Source of the DNA: Bacteroidota bacterium
Lineage (GTDB): Bacteria > Bacteroidota > Ignavibacteria > Kapaibacteriales > UBA2268
Assembly: GCA_021780815.1 (NCBI GenBank)
Contig: JAJXYC010000008.1
Location: 1 to 64,000, forward strand
Direction: 5' to 3'
Length of the DNA stretch: 64,000 nucleotides
Part shown: in pieces, positions 43,599 to 53,853 of the stretch
Numbering within the stretch: the stretch's first letter is position 1
Layout of the letters: every line of letters starts with the position of its first letter
Notes under the pieces: model-generated
Database searches by the model: none
The model's input: the letters and a program-made list of their open reading frames with translations, nothing else
Told to the model about the DNA's origin: nothing
Made by a program: the position numbers and the translations under genes

Positions 43599-46512
43599 CA
43601 CGATAAACTATATTATAATCGCTATAAATAATTATTGAATAAAATCCACTGGATAATTGCTTCAAATTAATTACCGCATCTTCGTTTATTTTACCCGAAA
43701 GAACATTCATACCTTCCACAGAATAAATAGAATAAGTCAAGTTCAGCATATTACTGCTATTGTCTATTTTTAAATACTCCTTAACAGGATTAGGATATAG
43801 TGTAAACTTTGAAAAGAGTAAATGATTTTGTACACTTGTAGTTTTTGGAGTAATAGAAATATTATCAATAAACCAACCAACATCATTTTTAAACACATTA
43901 GTGCTAATCCGAAAACGTAGCAAAACATTATTGGCAATAACAGGGAAAACAAGATGCTCTTCAACCCAATCACGTTCATCTAAGATTCCATCATTCCAAA
44001 AAGAATAATCATTTTTTGAATAAATTGCAGTTTTATTTTCAAATTGATTAGACCAAGTTAAACCATTATCAGAAGAGAATTCAACTGTTGCTAAATCGTT
44101 AGGCTCAACAATTACAGCTTGGTAAAAGTTAATTTGGGATTTTTCAGTTAGATTAACAGGAAAGAGTAAAAAAGTATCTTTTGTATTATTTTCATAATTC
44201 GCATTAGGCGAATCAGTCAGAGAGTAAGGTAAAGAAAGGGCTAATTCTTGTGTTTTTCCCCATTTATGCCCAAAGAAATATTTATTTAATTTAATACCAT
44301 CAAAATTTTCTTCAAAGGAGTGCGACTCACTTATTTCAATAGGTAACCCAGAATAAGCCAACATAGAGTTGCTTAAAATACTTAATTTTTTCTTTGAAGT
44401 TTGTGCTACGGTTTGAATTTGATAAAATCCTTTTTCTAAATTGTATTTTGATAAAGACAAATGAAAAGCAATGGTTTTACCCGTATCAGATGGTAAAACT
44501 TGTATTTTTGATACCAAAGAACCATCAAGATAGAAAGCAATTGAATCCAAATCTACCAAAGGGGTAATACTATCGCCCCGTAAAGCAGGCATTTGTGCCA
44601 TAATATCATATCCGTAATCTGTTTGTTCTTCAAATCCTTCGGCAGAAATTAATATTGGTTGAGCAGGATTAAGTGACCCCCCCGGATTAGCATTTATACT
44701 ACGGATAATACTTGAATCCAATCCAGTAATAGTATAAACATCATATTGATAATTTTTATATTCTTCTAATCCAGAATCGAGATAATTTGTCGTTCCCCCA
44801 TTTAAAGTAGCAATTAATTTATTATCTCTTACAATTTTTATTTGATAATCTTGATTTTGTAATTTTTGTCCGAATGAAAATGTTAAAGGGTTAATCCAAG
44901 ACAAAGCAACCCTATCAGTTAAATCAGGGAAAATTTTAGTTTGCAAATTCTCAACAGGCAATGGAGAGCGTGTATCAATAATCGCAGTATAAACATCATC
45001 GTCCCGAATATCAGAAATTGCATTACGCATATCAACCCAGGAAGGGAAAATTTTACCATTAAAAAATGCAACACCACTATAATCGCCAGCAAAAGCATTG
45101 TCCATAAACGGATTAAGTCTCAAATCATTAACACCGTCACCAACTCTTTTATCAATCCAAGTTAAACCACCATCATTAGAATAACTTACATAACAATTCA
45201 CTAAAATATTGTTGGTATCATCACGACTATCAAAATACATAACAGCAATATCACCATTTTTTGGGTCAATAGCCATCCATTGCCAAAATTGATCATTTGT
45301 CGTTACAGAATGTACAATTACAGGATTAGACCAAGTTTCTCCAAAATCAGTAGAACGAGAAAAATAAATGTTTGGGATACTATCCGCAGCCCAAGTTAAA
45401 TACAAATAACCATTTCTTGGACCACCAGTAATATCGCATTGAATTACAGGGTATGCCTCGGCTCTTACTTTCCCTTTTACTGTATGTCGATAACCACCTT
45501 GACTTTCAATATATTTAGTTATTCCAAAAATATTATACCTTTGAATTATTTTAGGTGCTGAATAAGTTTTTCCCCCATCAGTAGATTTTGCAAAACCAAC
45601 TCCGTGGACAATACCATCATTCCACACAACATAAATTTCGCCATTTGGTCCGGTTGTAGCTAATGGAAAGCTTTGCCCATAAGTCGTGTCTTCCGAAGAA
45701 CCAGTTTTACGAGGACTTATAGGAATTGGCTTTGACCAAGTTTGACCTCTATCCAACGATTTTGCAATGACAATTTGCGTGGCAGAATCACGTGGGGTTA
45801 CTCTTTTCCAAGGTACATAAAGATTATGTTGATAAGGTGAAGTTACAGAATTATCAACTTGAATATAATATTTGTCTTCAAAATTTGAATCAAGTGTTTG
45901 ATTCCCTTGATGCAAAATAACAGGAATATGTGCAGTCCAAGTCTTTCCCTCATCGATAGTTTTTGCTAAAAAAACACCGTTTTCACCAACCATCTGTGTT
46001 TGGTTAGGGTCTATTTTCCCGAAACCACCATAAACAAGATAACCCGTCCCATCATTATCAAAAAAAACTGACGGGTCATTAGTCGATTGCCAACCACTAA
46101 AAGGTTTCCCTAAATCTATATTAGTCCAAGTATTTCCCCCATCAGACGAAACATAAACCCAAGTTGATGAATTATCTCTATAATCTACCGCAGATGCAAT
46201 TAAATTCTGTGGATTTTTGGGATTTATTGCTATTGAAGATTCATTTTGCATCTTATAACTTTGATTAGTTTCGTCTCCGATTATATTTACATTTAAAAAG
46301 AACGGCAAAAAAGAAGTGTTGTCTTGTAAAGGAACAACCATTTGACTTTGAAAATATTTGGCATCGGGAGTTGGATGTGCATTTTCCATCAGCCTATTAA
46401 AAGTATTTTTTGCTTGTTGCATTTCATACTCTAATTCTTTTTTGTTTTCTGAAAATAAATTTGGAGACAGAATTATACTTAAAAAACTAATGAATAGTAA
46501 ATACTTTTTCAT
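43579..46512 (-). CDS. T9SS-secreted sialidase-like (BNR) protein
   Basis: 977 residues from the ATG at 46512, chosen for AGGTCTTGAA in front and a clean signal peptide; an upstream in-frame start at 46533 is less likely. Residues about 85-520 form a propeller with six Asp-boxes (SSDGGNTW, TIDEGKTW, SLDRGQTW, STDGGKTY, STDFGETW, SNDGGLTW). Fibronectin-like beta domains follow, a lectin-like region near 770-880 (SSDNGLTWSNQFEN), and a T9SS sorting domain starting LYPNPVKEYL and ending SSGFYSIIIY. It acts outside the cell; a glycosidase role is possible, but the classic FRIP motif is not evident. Confidence 0.85.
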   Translation of the reverse strand: MKKYLLFISFLSIILSPNLFSENKKELEYEMQQAKNTFNRLMENAHPTPDAKYFQSQMVVPLQDNTSFLPFFLNVNIIGDETNQSYKMQNESSIAINPKNPQNLIASAVDYRDNSSTWVYVSSDGGNTWTNIDLGKPFSGWQSTNDPSVFFDNDGTGYLVYGGFGKIDPNQTQMVGENGVFLAKTIDEGKTWTAHIPVILHQGNQTLDSNFEDKYYIQVDNSVTSPYQHNLYVPWKRVTPRDSATQIVIAKSLDRGQTWSKPIPISPRKTGSSEDTTYGQSFPLATTGPNGEIYVVWNDGIVHGVGFAKSTDGGKTYSAPKIIQRYNIFGITKYIESQGGYRHTVKGKVRAEAYPVIQCDITGGPRNGYLYLTWAADSIPNIYFSRSTDFGETWSNPVIVHSVTTNDQFWQWMAIDPKNGDIAVMYFDSRDDTNNILVNCYVSYSNDGGLTWIDKRVGDGVNDLRLNPFMDNAFAGDYSGVAFFNGKIFPSWVDMRNAISDIRDDDVYTAIIDTRSPLPVENLQTKIFPDLTDRVALSWINPLTFSFGQKLQNQDYQIKIVRDNKLIATLNGGTTNYLDSGLEEYKNYQYDVYTITGLDSSIIRSINANPGGSLNPAQPILISAEGFEEQTDYGYDIMAQMPALRGDSITPLVDLDSIAFYLDGSLVSKIQVLPSDTGKTIAFHLSLSKYNLEKGFYQIQTVAQTSKKKLSILSNSMLAYSGLPIEISESHSFEENFDGIKLNKYFFGHKWGKTQELALSLPYSLTDSPNANYENNTKDTFLLFPVNLTEKSQINFYQAVIVEPNDLATVEFSSDNGLTWSNQFENKTAIYSKNDYSFWNDGILDERDWVEEHLVFPVIANNVLLRFRISTNVFKNDVGWFIDNISITPKTTSVQNHLLFSKFTLYPNPVKEYLKIDNSSNMLNLTYSIYSVEGMNVLSGKINEDAVINLKQLSSGFYSIIIYSDYNIVYRDKIIKL

Positions 46513-46715
46513 TTCAAGACCTATATTAATCAATGAAGTTACAAAAATACAAAATATTAAAAATTGATTATAATTTACTAACGTTTTTCAACAAATTTAG
46601 TTTATTATCATAAAAAGCAGCATAAAACAATACAAAACTTAAATAAGTCTTTGATTTAATTTGAAATAATCTTTGGCATAAAATTTGATTAACTTATATA
46701 TTGATAAAATAATGG

Positions 46716-47870
46716 ATGTTTATGAAATATTTTCTTTTAATTACAATATTTTTAGCGATACAAATCTATGCGAAAGCAGTAGAGCCGACAGCTTTTGTGC
46801 CACCTTTACCAGGAAATTTAGACGCATACACCGATAACGAAGAAATATTTTTCGCAAAAGTTATGGATTATTATATTCCGACATTACTTTTAGACAACCA
46901 ATTAAAGTTATTAGGGCAAACTCCTCAAATTAAAGTAATACCTAAATTCACCTACGAAATGGTTAGCAATTTAGACCCAAAATATATTAAGCAATACTAT
47001 AAAATTGCAACGGATTTATTTAATCAAGTGAAAAACACTGAATTAAATATTGTTGACCAAAATCTTTATAAATGTGAAAAAGAAAAAAGTGAACTACAAA
47101 AACAAGTTGTTAAATTATCTCTCGATACAATCGCTTCAACCCAAAACAAAGAGTTGTACGAGATGTTAATTAAAAATCTTGATTCTACTATTATCCAGCA
47201 TAAAGAATTTGAAAAATTATTACTAAAAAAAATAGACAAACTTAACTCAGAACTATATAATTATAAAATTAACAACATCGATGGCGACAGTAATTTCCAA
47301 ATTTTTTCAATTAAAGTAAGTAATGAATTAGAACAAATTTTTTATAGTTCAGATAATATTCAAACTTATTTATCTCCAGGAATTGATTGCAATATTACTT
47401 TAATTAAGTTATCTCCACAAGCAAATTTTATAAGCCTTTGGGGTAAATATAATTATATTTCCAATTTAGTTACAACATCACAGAGCAACAAAACTAATTT
47501 GAATAATTGGAAATTCAGCTCTAATTTATTGTCTTTGGGAATGAACTTTGAATTCTCGCTTTCCCAAATTATTAATACCGACAAACTTAACTGGATATTT
47601 GATTTAGGAATTGGATACTTTAAACAATATACAAAAGTAGTAAATACTAATTTACCTGATAATGAATTTTCAGGATATAAAATAAAGATGGAGACTTCAT
47701 TTTATAAATTTTCACAAGTATTCCCTATTGGACTTGTCTTTGGAGTAGATTTTAACAAATATTCAGATGATTTATTTTTCCCTGTTGGTTCTTCAGTAGT
47801 TGGTTTAGGGAAAATTTGGGCGCCAAGTGTTTATGCCGGAATCCGTTTTAATTTAATTAATATATATTAA
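46716..47870 (+). CDS. Exported coiled-coil protein with barrel-like C-terminus
   Basis: 384 residues. Signal peptide ending YAKA near 20. The mature start has PFVPPLPGN-like Pro-rich sequence, followed by a helical coiled-coil region (about 110-190, KCEKEKSELQKQVVKL). Residues 200-384 are a beta-rich domain with outer-membrane traits and end in YAGIRFNLINIY. No family is recognised. An in-frame ATG at 46722 is an alternative start. It is followed 20 bases later by the TPR-LRR gene, probably in one operon. Confidence 0.65.
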   Translation: MFMKYFLLITIFLAIQIYAKAVEPTAFVPPLPGNLDAYTDNEEIFFAKVMDYYIPTLLLDNQLKLLGQTPQIKVIPKFTYEMVSNLDPKYIKQYYKIATDLFNQVKNTELNIVDQNLYKCEKEKSELQKQVVKLSLDTIASTQNKELYEMLIKNLDSTIIQHKEFEKLLLKKIDKLNSELYNYKINNIDGDSNFQIFSIKVSNELEQIFYSSDNIQTYLSPGIDCNITLIKLSPQANFISLWGKYNYISNLVTTSQSNKTNLNNWKFSSNLLSLGMNFEFSLSQIINTDKLNWIFDLGIGYFKQYTKVVNTNLPDNEFSGYKIKMETSFYKFSQVFPIGLVFGVDFNKYSDDLFFPVGSSVVGLGKIWAPSVYAGIRFNLINIY

Positions 47871-47890
47871 AAATATCAATAAGGTTTAAA

Positions 47891-48790
47891 ATGAAAAAAT
47901 TTGCTTACATATTGATTTTGATTCTTTCAATAATAAATTTAAACGCACAAGAGCTTGAACAAGCTCAAAGATTTCTGAAATTAGCGAGTTCATTCATCTT
48001 TGCTGGAGAAACTGATAAAGCTAACACGAACTATCAAAAAGCAAAGGAAATTTTATCTATTGAAATATCAAAACACCCCAATGATTGGAAAGTAAAATAT
48101 TGGTCAGCTGTTGCAGATGAAACGTTAGGTTATATTTATTTAAAATTAGGCAATATAGATTTATCTAAATTATCTTTTGAAACTGCATTAAAGAAATACC
48201 AAACAATTTTAAAATTTCAAGATAACTCTCCCGAAGCAATAAAAATGATTATCGATAAAATTGATGAAAATGGTATTGTTATTAATAATCTTTCAAATTC
48301 ATCATCTAAAATTGTAAATTTAGATAATACAAAAAAAATCAGCGGAAATTTTATTTTACCTAAAAATACAGAATCTTTTTCTTGTATGAATTGCAATTTG
48401 AAAGAACTCCCATCTTTTTTATTGTCAGAAAATAATATAAAAAGAATTGTAGCACGAAATAATAAAATTAAACAATTTTACATCTCTAAATCAAATAAAT
48501 TGGTTTATCTTGATTTATCTAATAATAAAATTAAAAGTTTAGAAGGTGATTTCAAAGACTTACCAAATTTAGAATATCTTGATTTATCTAATAATTCCTT
48601 GAAGACATTACCAATAAATATTTTATCTTTAAAAAATTTGAAAATATTAAATGTATCAAAAAATCAAATTCCATTTTCTTATATCAAAACTTTAATTCAA
48701 GGTCTACCAAACACATTAATTATTAACGACAACTATATAATTGCTCCCGACGAAAATCAAGATGAAAGCGGTACAATTGAAGGTGAATAA
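47891..48790 (+). CDS. Exported TPR-leucine-rich-repeat protein
   Basis: 299 residues. Signal peptide (1-20, ending LNAQ). Residues about 22-110 form two or three TPR-like helix pairs (AGETDKANTNYQKA, LGNIDLSKLSFETALKKY). Residues about 155-280 are leucine-rich repeats with L-x-x-L-x-L-x-x-N-x-L (YLDLSNNKIKSL, YLDLSNNSLKTL). The C-terminal tail is acidic. It should bind protein partners in the periplasm or on the surface; the ligand is unknown. Second gene of the 46716 operon. Confidence 0.8.
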   Translation: MKKFAYILILILSIINLNAQELEQAQRFLKLASSFIFAGETDKANTNYQKAKEILSIEISKHPNDWKVKYWSAVADETLGYIYLKLGNIDLSKLSFETALKKYQTILKFQDNSPEAIKMIIDKIDENGIVINNLSNSSSKIVNLDNTKKISGNFILPKNTESFSCMNCNLKELPSFLLSENNIKRIVARNNKIKQFYISKSNKLVYLDLSNNKIKSLEGDFKDLPNLEYLDLSNNSLKTLPINILSLKNLKILNVSKNQIPFSYIKTLIQGLPNTLIINDNYIIAPDENQDESGTIEGE

Positions 48791-48835
48791 TTTTTAACTT
48801 AATATTTAATTTTATATAAGTTGAAATCTAATTCG

Positions 48836-48843
48836 TAATTTTG
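48836..48843 (+). promoter_or_regulatory. Bacteroidota -7 element TAATTTTG
   Basis: Exact TAnnTTTG, 22 bases upstream of the EamA transporter start codon; a TTG at 48821 is too close to serve as a -33 element. Confidence 0.45.
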
Positions 48844-48864
48844 TAGTTTATAAATTTACGATGA

Positions 48865-49722
48865 ATGTATTTAATACTTATTTTACAGCAGATATTATCT
48901 TCAATCACTCATATAGTGGCAAAAGATGTAACTACCAATATAATTCCTTCTTCTATTCTATTTTATCGTTCTTTAATTGCCGCAATTTTTTTCTTTTTAA
49001 TAGTAAAAATTAGAAATAATAAAATTAAAGTTGAAAAGAAAGATTATCTTACTTTTATAATTTTGTCAATTTTAAATATACCAATAAACCAATTCCTGTT
49101 TTTAATTTCTATTAAATATACAACTGCACCAAACGTAGCATTAGCCTATGCTTTAAGTCCAATTTTTGTTTATATAATTGCACACTTTTATTTAAAAGAA
49201 AAATCCAGTTACTTAAAAATTACAGGCATTGCAATAGCAATTATAGGTGCATTTTTTTTAATATCAGAAAAAGGGTTTAGTTTTCGTAGCACTGCTTTTT
49301 TGGGGGATATTCTTGCCCTATCGGCATCTTTAGCTTGGGCTTTATATACAGTCCTTGGGAAAAATGTGATAAATAAATATGGAGCAATTTATTCTGCCGC
49401 AATTACTATGCAATTAGGATTCGTCCTGTATTTAGTAATATATTTGTTTTTACCAGAAAAATCCAACCCGCTAAGTTTTACAACATTTAACTGGTTCGAT
49501 ATTTTATATTTAGGTATATTCTCATCCGGCGTAAGTTATATACTTTGGTATTATGCCTTAAAAAAAATTCAAGCAAGCAAGGTCTCGGTATTTAATAATT
49601 TGCAACCGATATTTACAACAATATTAGCAATAATCTTTTTAAATCAAAGTTTAACTTTGACATTTGTTTCTGGTGGTTTAATGATTCTTTTAGGAGTAGT
49701 ACTCACCCAAACAGGGAAGTAA
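48865..49722 (+). CDS. EamA-family drug/metabolite transporter
   Basis: 285 residues, ten membrane helices in two homologous halves, the normal EamA (DMT superfamily) design. The first half has FYRSLIAAIFF and the second SSGVSYILWYYAL with the Pro-containing QPIFTTILAI segment. It probably exports a metabolite or amino acid across the inner membrane. It stands alone on the plus strand and converges with the PD40-TPR gene, with only 12 bases between the stop codons. Confidence 0.9.
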   Translation: MYLILILQQILSSITHIVAKDVTTNIIPSSILFYRSLIAAIFFFLIVKIRNNKIKVEKKDYLTFIILSILNIPINQFLFLISIKYTTAPNVALAYALSPIFVYIIAHFYLKEKSSYLKITGIAIAIIGAFFLISEKGFSFRSTAFLGDILALSASLAWALYTVLGKNVINKYGAIYSAAITMQLGFVLYLVIYLFLPEKSNPLSFTTFNWFDILYLGIFSSGVSYILWYYALKKIQASKVSVFNNLQPIFTTILAIIFLNQSLTLTFVSGGLMILLGVVLTQTGK

Positions 49723-49734
49723 AAACTAAAAGAA

Positions 49735-51846
49735 TTATTTACACACTTTTTGAATTAGTTCATCAGCACCATCAATTCCATTTGCTTTTGCAAAATGTAA
49801 ATCTTCGCACGCTTTATCGAGTAATCCTAATTGAATTTCAGTTAATGCCCTTTCGTAATATACTTTATATTCGTTCTTTCTTATTTGCAGATATTTATTG
49901 AAATCATTCAAAGCCTCTTTATAATTACTGACATTATAGTAAGACAAAGCTCTTTTATAAATACTTTTTTCATCATTTGCATTTAAATTAATGCTTTTGT
50001 TAAAATCAGCAATAGCTGTATTAAAATCATTTTTCAGGAAATAAGTAGCCCCACGATTATAAAAAGCTTCATGCGACGGTTTAATTTCAATACATTTCGA
50101 GAAATCTGACAAGGATGAATCATATTTTTTCAATTCAGAATAAGCAATAGCTCTCATATTATAACAATCATAATCATTAGGTCTGTCTTTTAAAGTTTCA
50201 GTTAAATCTTTAATAGCACCAACAAAATCCCCTTGAACAATTTTGTTTTTGCCCATTTGCAAACCATAATAATCGGTTGTAATAAAATTAGTATTAATTG
50301 TAAAAAATTTTTTATTCTTTTTATCTTTTAAATTTATGAATTCCGGAATATTAGCCGCAAGATTATCAAAACGGAAATTTTCAAGTAAGACAGGAGGTGA
50401 ATCATTCCCATTTTCATCAATATGAGTTAAGTATAACTGAGTAAAAGGTCCATTAGCTTTTGATGAAAAAACAAGCCATTTCCCATTTGGAGACCAAGAA
50501 TGCCACGAGTTCATATTTTGCAAATTGCAATTCATTAATCTTGGTTTACCCCCATTAGAAGGAATAATGTACAATTTGCTATCAGGCATAAGTAACATAA
50601 AACTTTCTGCTTGAGTAAAAACAATCCATTTGCCATTAGGGGAAACTTTTGGGAAATAATTGCTCATATTGTTGTTTGATGCTCCCAAAAGCGGTTGTGC
50701 AACTCCACCTTTACCATTATTAAAATCAACTGTATATAAATCATATTTATATAATTTTTCCCTTTTTACAAAATCTTGAGCAAGTTCAACTGGTAAAACA
50801 GCTGATTTTGACTTTTCTATTTCGGGTAATTTATAGTAATTAGTTTTTGCAAAAATAATTTTTTTGCCATCAGGGAACCAAATTGGATTACTATTGACAA
50901 AATTTTTATCGTCTGCTCCTTTCAAGGCATTAAATGTTTTAGTTAATTTATCATAATAAACTAAAATACCTTTAATAGGGAAGAAAAGCTGAGAATATTC
51001 TAGATTATCTTGTTTTACAAATACTGATCGGTCTTTAACTGTGCTTATTGCATATCGTCCATCAGGCGAAAGCGCCGAAAGCAATCCAAAAGTTTGTTCA
51101 CCATCTTCCTTTTTGTAGTCAGTCCAAGTAATTATGCTATTTTTTGTAAAATTAATTTGAGGAGTAATATCAGCAATAGCATAAGCACCTTTGTCATTAC
51201 CATAATCAACGTCCATACCCAATGTATTTCCATCAGATGAAAATGAGTGGCAATTCCCACAAACAGGCACATTTGACAATACTTTCTTTGGTTGTTCTTC
51301 GTCTGAAATATAACCTAATCGCCAACTTATTGTTTCAAGATGGTCCACCGCATAACCAAAAGGTAATGTTACCGTACGATAAAATATTGGTGCATCTACC
51401 CTATCTTTTGAAATTGTAATTTCTCTTTTGTCTTTTACAACCGCTTCATCATCATTCCCATTCTTAAATCCAATCAAATTAATCTGGATCTTTTCATCGG
51501 GATACTTTTTTAATAGATCCCAATCTTCTTTAGAAATTCTATATTCATTTGCAGATGTTGAATAAGTAATATTAATATCCTTATTAGGGATTGTAATTTG
51601 TACTATCCATTTTAAACTATCTATATTTGGTTCCCAACGAATTGTTGGAGATATTATATCTAATGGAAAAACAGATAAATCATAAGGATAAAGCAAAATC
51701 TGTGTCTTCCCAATTTTATTTGAGGATTGAATTAATTTATCAAAATTATTGTGTTTTGAACAAGAAAAAAGTAACAACAACAACAACAAAACAAACAGGT
51801 AAGATAAATGAGTAATTCTATTTTTTATATAAGTAAAAGTAATCAT
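49735..51846 (-). CDS. PD40-TPR lipoprotein with a CxxCH heme-like motif
   Basis: 703 residues from the ATG at 51846; a GTG at 51855 adds three. Lipobox LFSC. A beta domain (about 45-180) is followed by VCGNCHSFSSDG, a CxxCH sequence placed at about residues 196-200, then WD40-like/PD40 blades (SPDGRYA, PDGKKIIF, SPNGKWIVF, SPNGKWLVF) to about 470, and four TPRs from about 515 (YNRGATYFLKNDFNTAIADF). CxxCH can bind heme c, or act as a redox pair. Related PD40 proteins with the same Cys motif are known in this phylum group. Role unknown. Confidence 0.75.
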   Translation of the reverse strand: MITFTYIKNRITHLSYLFVLLLLLLLFSCSKHNNFDKLIQSSNKIGKTQILLYPYDLSVFPLDIISPTIRWEPNIDSLKWIVQITIPNKDINITYSTSANEYRISKEDWDLLKKYPDEKIQINLIGFKNGNDDEAVVKDKREITISKDRVDAPIFYRTVTLPFGYAVDHLETISWRLGYISDEEQPKKVLSNVPVCGNCHSFSSDGNTLGMDVDYGNDKGAYAIADITPQINFTKNSIITWTDYKKEDGEQTFGLLSALSPDGRYAISTVKDRSVFVKQDNLEYSQLFFPIKGILVYYDKLTKTFNALKGADDKNFVNSNPIWFPDGKKIIFAKTNYYKLPEIEKSKSAVLPVELAQDFVKREKLYKYDLYTVDFNNGKGGVAQPLLGASNNNMSNYFPKVSPNGKWIVFTQAESFMLLMPDSKLYIIPSNGGKPRLMNCNLQNMNSWHSWSPNGKWLVFSSKANGPFTQLYLTHIDENGNDSPPVLLENFRFDNLAANIPEFINLKDKKNKKFFTINTNFITTDYYGLQMGKNKIVQGDFVGAIKDLTETLKDRPNDYDCYNMRAIAYSELKKYDSSLSDFSKCIEIKPSHEAFYNRGATYFLKNDFNTAIADFNKSINLNANDEKSIYKRALSYYNVSNYKEALNDFNKYLQIRKNEYKVYYERALTEIQLGLLDKACEDLHFAKANGIDGADELIQKVCK

Positions 51847-51868
51847 AAAAAACACTTAATTTAATATT

Positions 51869-51876
51869 CAAAATTA
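51869..51876 (-). promoter_or_regulatory. Bacteroidota -7 element TAATTTTG
   Basis: CAAAATTA on the plus strand is an exact minus-strand TAnnTTTG, 23 bases upstream of the PD40-TPR lipoprotein ATG. Confidence 0.5.
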
Positions 51877-51969
51877 TGAAAATTAGTGATAATTTTTAAT
51901 TTATTTTAAAAAGAAAAAAATTTCTAAAAAATAAAATCGTTTTAAATACAAAAATTAAAAAGTTGCATT

Positions 51970-52956
51970 ATGTTGGACATAAAAGAAATCAACGAAAAAA
52001 TTCAAGAAGAAAGTTCGTTTATTGATATTTTAAATTTAGAAATATCAAAGCAGATAGTAGGGCAAAAGCAAATGGTAGAAAGACTGTTCATAGCATTATT
52101 AGCCAACGGACATATTTTACTCGAAGGGGTTCCCGGACTTGCAAAAACATTAGCAATCAAGACATTAGCATCAGCAATAGATGCCAAATTTTCACGAATT
52201 CAATTTACTCCCGATTTGTTACCTGCCGATTTACTTGGAACAATGATTTATAATCAAAAGAAAGAAGAATTTACTTTACGAATAGGTCCAGTATTTGCCA
52301 ATTTAATTCTTGCCGATGAAATAAACCGAGCACCTGCCAAAGTACAAAGTGCATTACTTGAGGCCATGCAAGAAAGACAAATTACAATTGGAGAGCAAAC
52401 TTTAAAATTACAAGAACCTTTTTTAGTTCTTGCAACTGAAAACCCACTTGAACAAGAAGGTACTTATCCACTACCAGAAGCACAAGTAGATAGATTTATG
52501 ATGAAAGTATTAATTAACTACCCTACTCGTGATGAAGAAAAACTGATAATGAAACAAAACACAAAGTCTACAACATCAAAAGTTCAAAAAGTAATAAGCC
52601 CAGAAAAAATAATCAGAGCAAGGGAAGTCGTAACAGAAGTATATTTAGATGAAAAAATTGAGCAATATATTCTTGATATAATTTTTGCTACTCGTAACCC
52701 AGAAGATTATAAATTAGGAAAATTAAAGCCTTTTATTAATTACGGAGCTTCACCCCGTGGTTCAATCTTTTTAGCGCAAGCTTCAAAAGCATTAGCATTC
52801 GTAAAAAGAAGAGGATTTGTTATCCCAGAAGATATCCGTGCTATTTGCAATGATGTTTTAAGACATAGAATTGGTCTTACTTACGAAGCAGAAGCAGAGA
52901 ACATAACAGCAGACGATGTAATTAACGAAATAATCAATACTGTTGAAGTACCATAA
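51970..52956 (+). CDS. MoxR-type AAA+ ATPase
   Basis: 328 residues. Walker A GVPGLAKT at 53-60, Walker B LADEINRAP near 112-120, sensor LATENPLEQEGTYPLPEAQ and the arginine RFMMKV. This is the MoxR subclass that couples with vWA proteins to insert metal or mature surface complexes. It starts the operon with DUF58, a membrane protein and BatA-like vWA genes, all spaced by fewer than 15 bases or overlapping. Confidence 0.95.
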   Translation: MLDIKEINEKIQEESSFIDILNLEISKQIVGQKQMVERLFIALLANGHILLEGVPGLAKTLAIKTLASAIDAKFSRIQFTPDLLPADLLGTMIYNQKKEEFTLRIGPVFANLILADEINRAPAKVQSALLEAMQERQITIGEQTLKLQEPFLVLATENPLEQEGTYPLPEAQVDRFMMKVLINYPTRDEEKLIMKQNTKSTTSKVQKVISPEKIIRAREVVTEVYLDEKIEQYILDIIFATRNPEDYKLGKLKPFINYGASPRGSIFLAQASKALAFVKRRGFVIPEDIRAICNDVLRHRIGLTYEAEAENITADDVINEIINTVEVP

Positions 52957-52968
52957 TCAATTAATCCA

Positions 52969-53853
52969 ATGGTTCAACAAGAATTATTTAAGAAGATACG
53001 TAAAATAGAAATCAAAACAAGGGGGCTTTCTCGCAATATTTTTGCCGGAGAATACCAAAGTGCTTTTAAAGGTTCTGGTATGGCTTTTGCAGAAGTTCGG
53101 GAATATCAACCGGGTGATGATATTCGGTTGATTGATTGGAATGTTACAGCTCGCTTAAATCACCCGTATATTAAGATCTTCACAGAAGAACGTGAATTAA
53201 CAGTTATTCTCCTGATTGATGTTAGCGGTTCTTCTTTATTTGGAACTAATTTGCAATTTAAAAGAGATTTAATTGTTGAAATTGCCGCTTTACTTTCTTT
53301 TAGCGCAATTTCAAACAATGATAAAATCGGTGTTATTTTTTTTAGTGATAGTATAGAAAAATTTATTCCTCCTAAAAAAGGAAAAACACATATCTTGCGA
53401 ATTATAAGAGAATTGATAGAATTTCAACCTAAGAGCAAAGGAACAAACATTTCAAATGTTTTGCAATTTGCTACAAATGCTATAAAAAAACGAACTACAA
53501 TGTTCCTTTTAAGTGATTGCTTAACTAATGATAATTACGAAAAACCTTTAAGTATTATTAGCAAAAAACACGATTTTGTTGTTTTCCAAATTATTGATAA
53601 ATTAGAAACTAATTTCCCTGATTTAGGATTAATTGAATCTGTTGACCCCGAAACAAATCAACAATTTTTACTCGATACTTCTTCAAAGGATTTCCGACGC
53701 AAATATCAAAATTGGTGGAATACTTTACAAACTTATATCACTTTGACAACACGTAAAAACAGTGTTGATTTAGTAAAGTTTAACACGGGCGAATCTTATG
53801 TTGTCCCATTGCAAAAATTCTTTAAATTGAGGGAATGGAGGAGGCAATCTTAA
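52969..53853 (+). CDS. DUF58 protein with vWA-like fold
   Basis: 294 residues, soluble. The characteristic DUF58 block YQPGDDIRLIDWNVTAR occurs near 45-65, followed by a vWA domain with LLIDVSGSS (metal site) near 80. It is the usual partner of MoxR in Bat operons. Its stop overlaps the next gene as TAATG. Confidence 0.93.
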   Translation: MVQQELFKKIRKIEIKTRGLSRNIFAGEYQSAFKGSGMAFAEVREYQPGDDIRLIDWNVTARLNHPYIKIFTEERELTVILLIDVSGSSLFGTNLQFKRDLIVEIAALLSFSAISNNDKIGVIFFSDSIEKFIPPKKGKTHILRIIRELIEFQPKSKGTNISNVLQFATNAIKKRTTMFLLSDCLTNDNYEKPLSIISKKHDFVVFQIIDKLETNFPDLGLIESVDPETNQQFLLDTSSKDFRRKYQNWWNTLQTYITLTTRKNSVDLVKFNTGESYVVPLQKFFKLREWRRQS

